Assembly (NCBI RefSeq): GCF_002237365.1
Contig: NZ_NMUO01000033.1
Span: forward strand, 1 to 34,914
Source of the DNA: Zobellella denitrificans
Lineage (GTDB): Bacteria > Pseudomonadota > Gammaproteobacteria > Enterobacterales > Aeromonadaceae
Direction: 5' to 3'
Length of the DNA stretch: 34,914 bases
Shown piece by piece: positions 31,618-34,914 of the stretch (position 1 is the first letter of the stretch; each line of letters opens with the position of its first letter). The notes beneath the pieces are model-generated. The model was given only the letters and a program-made list of their open reading frames with translations, made no database searches and had not been told where the DNA came from. The translations under genes and the position numbers were made by a program.

Positions 31618-32706
31618 ATGAAATCCGGATGGAACAACACTTTACTGGCGCTGGCGGTGTTGCCGGCGGCGTCCGCCTGGGCCCAGGAGCCCCATGCGGG
31701 CCATGGGACCACAGCAGCCGATGTGCCACAACATCAAACAAGCCAGGCAGACCACGGCCAGATGCAGGGCATGGACCACGGCCAGATGCAGGGCATGGAC
31801 CACGGCCAGATGCAGGGCATGGACCACGGCCAGATGCAGGGCATGGACCACGGCCAGATGCAGGGCATGGACCACAGCCAGATGCAGGGTATGGACCACG
31901 GCCAGATGCAGGGCATGGACCACGGCCAGATGCAGGGCATGGACCACGGCGATATGCAGATGCAGGGCGGATCGGCGCCGACGGATGCCCGGGATCCCCA
32001 TGCCTATTCCGGCGGCTTCACCCTGGATGAAGGCCCCTATGCGCTGCCCGGGCCACGCCAGCTCCGGCTGGCGGACGAACACCTGTTCGGCGGGGTGCTG
32101 GTGGACCGGCTGGAGCGGGTCGATGCCGGTGAAGGCCATGCCTGGGTGTACGACACCCGCGCCTGGGTCGGCCGCGACTACGATCGGGCGGTACTGAAGG
32201 CGGAAGGCGACCTCATCGGAGGGCGGCTGGAAGAGGCCAGCACCGAGCTGCTGTGGAGCCACGCGGTATCGTCATTCTGGAATACCGAGCTCGGGGTGCG
32301 TTACGACACCGGCCATGGCCCGGATCAGGGCTGGCTGGCCCTGGGCATCTCGGGGTTGGCCCCCTACTGGTTCGAGGTGGATGCCACCGCCTACCTGGGC
32401 GAGCAGGGGCAGACGGCGCTGGCGCTGGAGGCGGAATACGAACTGCTGCTGACCCAGCGGCTGGTATTGCAGCCCAGGGCTGAACTGAGCGCCTATGGCA
32501 AAGACGATGCCGAGCGAGGCCAGGGCAAAGGGCTGTCCGAACTGGTGGCCGGCGCCCGCCTGCGTTACGAGCTCAGCCGCCAGTTTGCCCCTTATGTGGG
32601 CTGGGAATGGGCCGCCACCCTGGGCAATACCGCGGACATGGTAAGGGCCGAGGGTGAATCGACCCAGGAAACCCGCTGGGTGGCCGGCGTCCGCTTCTGG
32701 TTTTAA
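31618..32706 (+). CDS. copB: Copper resistance protein B, outer-membrane
   Basis: A 362-residue protein. A Sec signal (about 1-22, ending AWA) is followed by a low-complexity Met/His region (about 45-116) of nine 8-residue units of the MDHGQMQG type, then a beta-barrel domain of the CopB family (PF05275), ending in F as outer-membrane proteins do (GVRFWF). It is thought to bind or sequester copper at the outer membrane. ATG at 31618 has AGGAGGAA seven bases upstream; an ATG at 31597 overlapping the copA stop has none. One repeat unit has Ser for Gly (MDHSQMQG). Confidence 0.9.
   Translation: MKSGWNNTLLALAVLPAASAWAQEPHAGHGTTAADVPQHQTSQADHGQMQGMDHGQMQGMDHGQMQGMDHGQMQGMDHGQMQGMDHSQMQGMDHGQMQGMDHGQMQGMDHGDMQMQGGSAPTDARDPHAYSGGFTLDEGPYALPGPRQLRLADEHLFGGVLVDRLERVDAGEGHAWVYDTRAWVGRDYDRAVLKAEGDLIGGRLEEASTELLWSHAVSSFWNTELGVRYDTGHGPDQGWLALGISGLAPYWFEVDATAYLGEQGQTALALEAEYELLLTQRLVLQPRAELSAYGKDDAERGQGKGLSELVAGARLRYELSRQFAPYVGWEWAATLGNTADMVRAEGESTQETRWVAGVRFWF
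31750..31965 (+). repeat. 24-bp tandem repeats in copB
   Basis: About nine near-identical 24-bp units (GACCACGGCCAGATGCAGG core) encode MDHGQMQG. The near-identity at DNA level suggests recent expansion by slippage or unequal recombination. Variants: one AGC for GGC and one GGT for GGC near 31874-31890. Confidence 0.9.
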
Positions 32707-32751
32707 CGCCATTTAATACACCGCAATAAACTGACGACAAGGAAAAACAAG

Positions 32752-33237
32752 ATGAAAAAGACACTGTCCGTGATCATGCTGACCCTCCTGCCCGGGCTGG
32801 CCCTGGCCGCTGGCGAACATGGCGGCCACCAGGGCCATGACATGGCCTCGATGAACCAGGGCACGCATGGCGTCGGCCAACCCGGCAAGGCCGCCGACGT
32901 CAGCCGCACCATCGAAGTCGTGATGAGCGACGATATGCGTTTTTCCCCCGCTCACATAGAGGTCAAGGCCGGGGAAACGGTGCGGTTTTTCGTCAAGAAT
33001 GCCGGCAAACTGGAGCACGAACTGGTGATCGGCAATGCCGAGGCACTGCTGGAGCACGCCGAGATGATGCGGCAGATGCCGGACATGCACCATGCCGAGC
33101 CTAATATGATCAGCCTCCAGGGCGGCCAGATGGGCGGCCTGGTGTGGCAGTTCGATCAGGCCGGCACCGTCGACTTCGCCTGCCTGCTGCCCGGCCATAT
33201 GGAAGCCGGGATGAAGGGGGCTATCCAGGTGATGTAA
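32752..33237 (+). CDS. Periplasmic copper-binding cupredoxin (CopI-like)
   Basis: A 161-residue protein. The Sec signal (MKKTLSVIMLTLLPGLALAA, 1-20) is followed by a His/Met-rich stretch (GEHGGHQGHDMASM) and a plastocyanin-type domain from about residue 50. Type 1 copper ligands are visible: H89 (KLEHELVI), C144, H149 and M154 (FACLLPGHMEAGM). Such cupredoxins in copper operons are called CopI in some bacteria and protect against copper in the periplasm. It lies 45 nt after copB in the same orientation, so it probably shares the operon; a terminator follows. Confidence 0.87.
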   Translation: MKKTLSVIMLTLLPGLALAAGEHGGHQGHDMASMNQGTHGVGQPGKAADVSRTIEVVMSDDMRFSPAHIEVKAGETVRFFVKNAGKLEHELVIGNAEALLEHAEMMRQMPDMHHAEPNMISLQGGQMGGLVWQFDQAGTVDFACLLPGHMEAGMKGAIQVM

Positions 33238-33244
33238 TTGGCGA

Positions 33245-33274
33245 CGGCATGGGGCCTGGCCCCATGCCGTTTTT
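33245..33274 (+). terminator. Intrinsic terminator after the cupredoxin
   Basis: CGGCATGGGG, CCTGG, CCCCATGCCG, then TTTTT. It ends the copA-copB-cupredoxin unit before the cytochrome gene. Confidence 0.88.
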
Positions 33275-33305
33275 CCTGGACTCACGGGGTATAGGGATAA
33301 TGGTG

Positions 33306-33698
33306 ATGAAATCATCCAAGACGGTCATCTGGTCCGGCATCGCCGTCGTTGCTCTGCCAGTGGTTTTATATGCGTTGTTTAATAAAGGCTTAATGACTGC
33401 GATAACGGAAGAAGAAAAAGAGAGGTTGAACCTTGGCAGGCAGTTATACAGTGACAACTGTGCAAGCTGTCATGGTGATACCCTGCAAGGAGGCAGGCAG
33501 GGGCCTCCCTTTATACACAAAATTTACGAGCCATCTCATCATGGTGACAGGGCTTTTTACCTTGCGGTAGAAAATGGCGTCAGGGCTCATCACTGGCCCT
33601 TTGGTGATATGCCGGCCATTCCGGACCTGGAACATGACGATGTGAGTGCCGTTATCGAATATATACGACATGAACAGCGTAAGAATGGAATAAAATAG
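33306..33698 (+). CDS. Membrane-anchored cytochrome c (class I-like)
   Basis: A 130-residue protein with an N-terminal membrane anchor (about 7-25, IWSGIAVVALPVVLYALF) and one haem c site, C52-A-S-C55-H56, with M102 (FGDMPAIPD) as the likely sixth ligand. It probably carries electrons on the periplasmic side; a role as electron acceptor for the copper oxidase is inference. ATG at 33306 has AGGGA eight bases before; ATG at 33300 is the alternative. Base composition is clearly more AT-rich than the cop genes, and a terminator separates it from them, so it may have a different history. Confidence 0.8.
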   Translation: MKSSKTVIWSGIAVVALPVVLYALFNKGLMTAITEEEKERLNLGRQLYSDNCASCHGDTLQGGRQGPPFIHKIYEPSHHGDRAFYLAVENGVRAHHWPFGDMPAIPDLEHDDVSAVIEYIRHEQRKNGIK

Positions 33699-33719
33699 TG
33701 TTTTTATTCATGTTTGTTA

Positions 33720-34860
33720 TACCAATCAGATTAAAGATGTGATCTAATTGCTCTATTCTGGTTTCACTGTACTCAGTATGTCCGATCCAATCGATTTCTT
33801 GGCCCTCGCCAAGGCAGAAACCAACGCCAGGAAACGCATGCGATTCCTGGCGTTAGCACACTTTCAAGAAGGTCATTCCAGAACTGACATTGCCCGCTTT
33901 CTCAAAGTCAGCCGCACAAGTGTCAACAAATGGGTGAGCAACTTCTTGCTACACGGCGTGGCGGGGCTGGATAGTGTCCGTCCACCAGGCCGACCCGCCA
34001 AGCTCGGCGCCGAACAGCTATCCCAGCTTAGCGAATATATCGACCAACAAAGCCGGCTGGCCATCGGGGGACGACTGCAAGGTACTGATATTCAAACGTA
34101 TATCGAACGAGAGTTTGGTGTGGCCTATGAACTCTCCAATGTCTACCGCCTCCTCAGAGAGCTGGGGTTTTCCTGGATAACCAGTCGCTCACGACATCCG
34201 AAGCAGGATGGGCAGGTGCAGGAAGCTTTTAAAAAACTTCCAGCTGGAAACGATCCTTAACATCCCGGGTCATGTTGCGCTTGCCAATGTCGATGTCTGG
34301 TTTCAGGACGAAGCCCGGTTTGGTCAACAAAATACGACTACCCGACTGTGGGCCAGGCGTGGCAGTCGCCCCCGAGCTATTCAGCAACAACAATTCGAGT
34401 ACGTCTATCTCTTCGGTGCCGTCTGCCCTGCAACCGGGACAACGGAAGCCTTGCTCAGTCCTCTGGTAAACCGGGAGGTGATGAAGCAGCACTTGGCACT
34501 GATTGCAGCACGAACAAAGCCGGGTCGTCATGCGGTGGTGATCATGGACGGCGCCGGATGGCATACCATGGAATGTGCGGATGACTTCCCCAATCTCAGC
34601 CTGATCAAGCTCCCTCCCTATTCTCCCGAACTCAATCCCATTGAACAGGTATGGAGCTGGCTTCGTCAGCATGTGTTGGCTAATCGCAGCTTCAAGGATT
34701 ACGACGACATCCTTGATGCCTGCACATCGGCCTGGAAGCACTTTATTGCCGATGTGGAGCGGGTGATGTCACTTTGTAGCCGAGATTCATAGACAGGATC
34801 TTAAGCGGTAAGAGCATGAATTAGATAGAAAAAAGGCTTCAATTGTGATCTGATGTTAGT
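33720..34860 (+). mobile_element. IS630-family insertion sequence
   Basis: One transposase gene (split by a frameshift) with AT-richer sequence than its surroundings. Possible terminal repeats: ATCAGAT in ACCAATCAGATTAAAG (33725-33731) and its complement ATCTGAT in GTGATCTGATGTTAG (34848-34854). The match is short, so the ends are approximate. It borders the copper cluster. Confidence 0.65.
33778..34792 (+). pseudogene. IS630-family transposase, frameshifted
   Basis: The first part (33778-34260) encodes the helix-turn-helix half (ALAHFQEGHSRTDIARFLKVSRTSVNKWV; key part HSRTDIARFLKVSRT). The second part, in the next frame and ending at 34792, encodes the DDE half: DVWFQDEARFGQQ, VVIMDGAGWH and LPPYSPELNPIEQVWSW. 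The switch lies at a run of six As near 34230 (GCTTTTAAAAAACTTCC). One more A would restore the usual EAFKKNFQLET, so the frame is lost by one base. It could be a true inactivating deletion, a site of transcriptional slippage, or a sequencing error. Confidence 0.8.
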
Positions 34861-34892
34861 CGCCAAACAAAACACAAACCACAAAGAAGCCG

Positions 34893-34914
34893 ATGACTAT
34901 TATCCATCTAAAAC
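34893..34914 (+). CDS. Possible start of another gene, cut by the window end
   Basis: ATG at 34893 follows AAAGAAG and opens MTIIHLK before the sequence ends. The neighbourhood suggests a second transposase, but only seven residues are visible, so the call is weak. Confidence 0.25.

Noticed and set aside
31750-31965. CRISPR array
   Set aside because: Repeats are contiguous without unique spacers and encode protein.
31694-32262. Frames with regular repeats in other frames of copB
   Set aside because: The 24-bp unit (a multiple of three) keeps all frames open; only the CopB frame has a signal peptide and barrel domain.

Overview
The window is GC-rich, gene-dense chromosomal DNA of a gammaproteobacterium. 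Gene order and protein similarity (smrB/prmB-aroC-epmC-NAD kinase-like-yfcL, focA, modF, nfsA, sixA, cysD-cysNC next to an SLC13 permease) point to the enteric/Vibrio/Aeromonadales side of the class. The short palindromes after many genes suggest an Oceanimonas/Zobellella/Oceanisphaera-like marine genus, but that genus guess is inference only.

Layout. 1-2613: tail of a chemotaxis receptor, then focA and a Na+/H+ antiporter on the minus strand. 2913-6555: 2-Cys peroxiredoxin, two small genes (zinc ribbon; TIGR02647), modF, a bicupin. 6760-9686: NIT-domain chemotaxis receptor and RNase T. 9830-10201: promoter, leader, a truncated tRNA-Ser copy, an intact tRNA-Ser(GGA) and a terminator. 10351-15200: FadD-like ligase, LysR regulator, DUF2982-like protein, nfsA, UspA-type protein. 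15242-18014: YeiH-family exporter, two tiny membrane proteins, a candidate FNR-dependent sRNA, sixA, a small hypothetical. 18259-23178: smrB, prmB, aroC, epmC, NAD kinase-like, yfcL. 23352-28195: sulfate assimilation (cysD, cysNC fusion, SLC13 permease). 28477-28588: 4.5S SRP RNA. 28882-33698: copper resistance cluster (copR-like regulator, copA, copB, cupredoxin, cytochrome c). 33720-34914: a frameshifted IS630-family element and perhaps the start of another mobile element.

How genes work together. CysD and CysNC activate sulfate to APS and PAPS, and the divergent SLC13 permease probably imports it. CopA, CopB and the cupredoxin handle periplasmic and outer-membrane copper behind a nested palindrome that looks like a CopR/CusR operator; the partner sensor kinase is absent. 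FNR-type boxes lie at focA, before the NIT receptor and before the candidate sRNA, suggesting local anaerobic control.

Most unusual content is intergenic: a family of 17-18-nt palindromes (GGTC-N10-GACC) whose arms change in a compensated way between copies, a second hairpin family (GCGGGCG-N3-CGCCCGC), a perfect FNR box placed to drive a ~112-nt terminated RNA, and a tRNA-Ser 5' fragment lying between the tRNA promoter and the intact gene.
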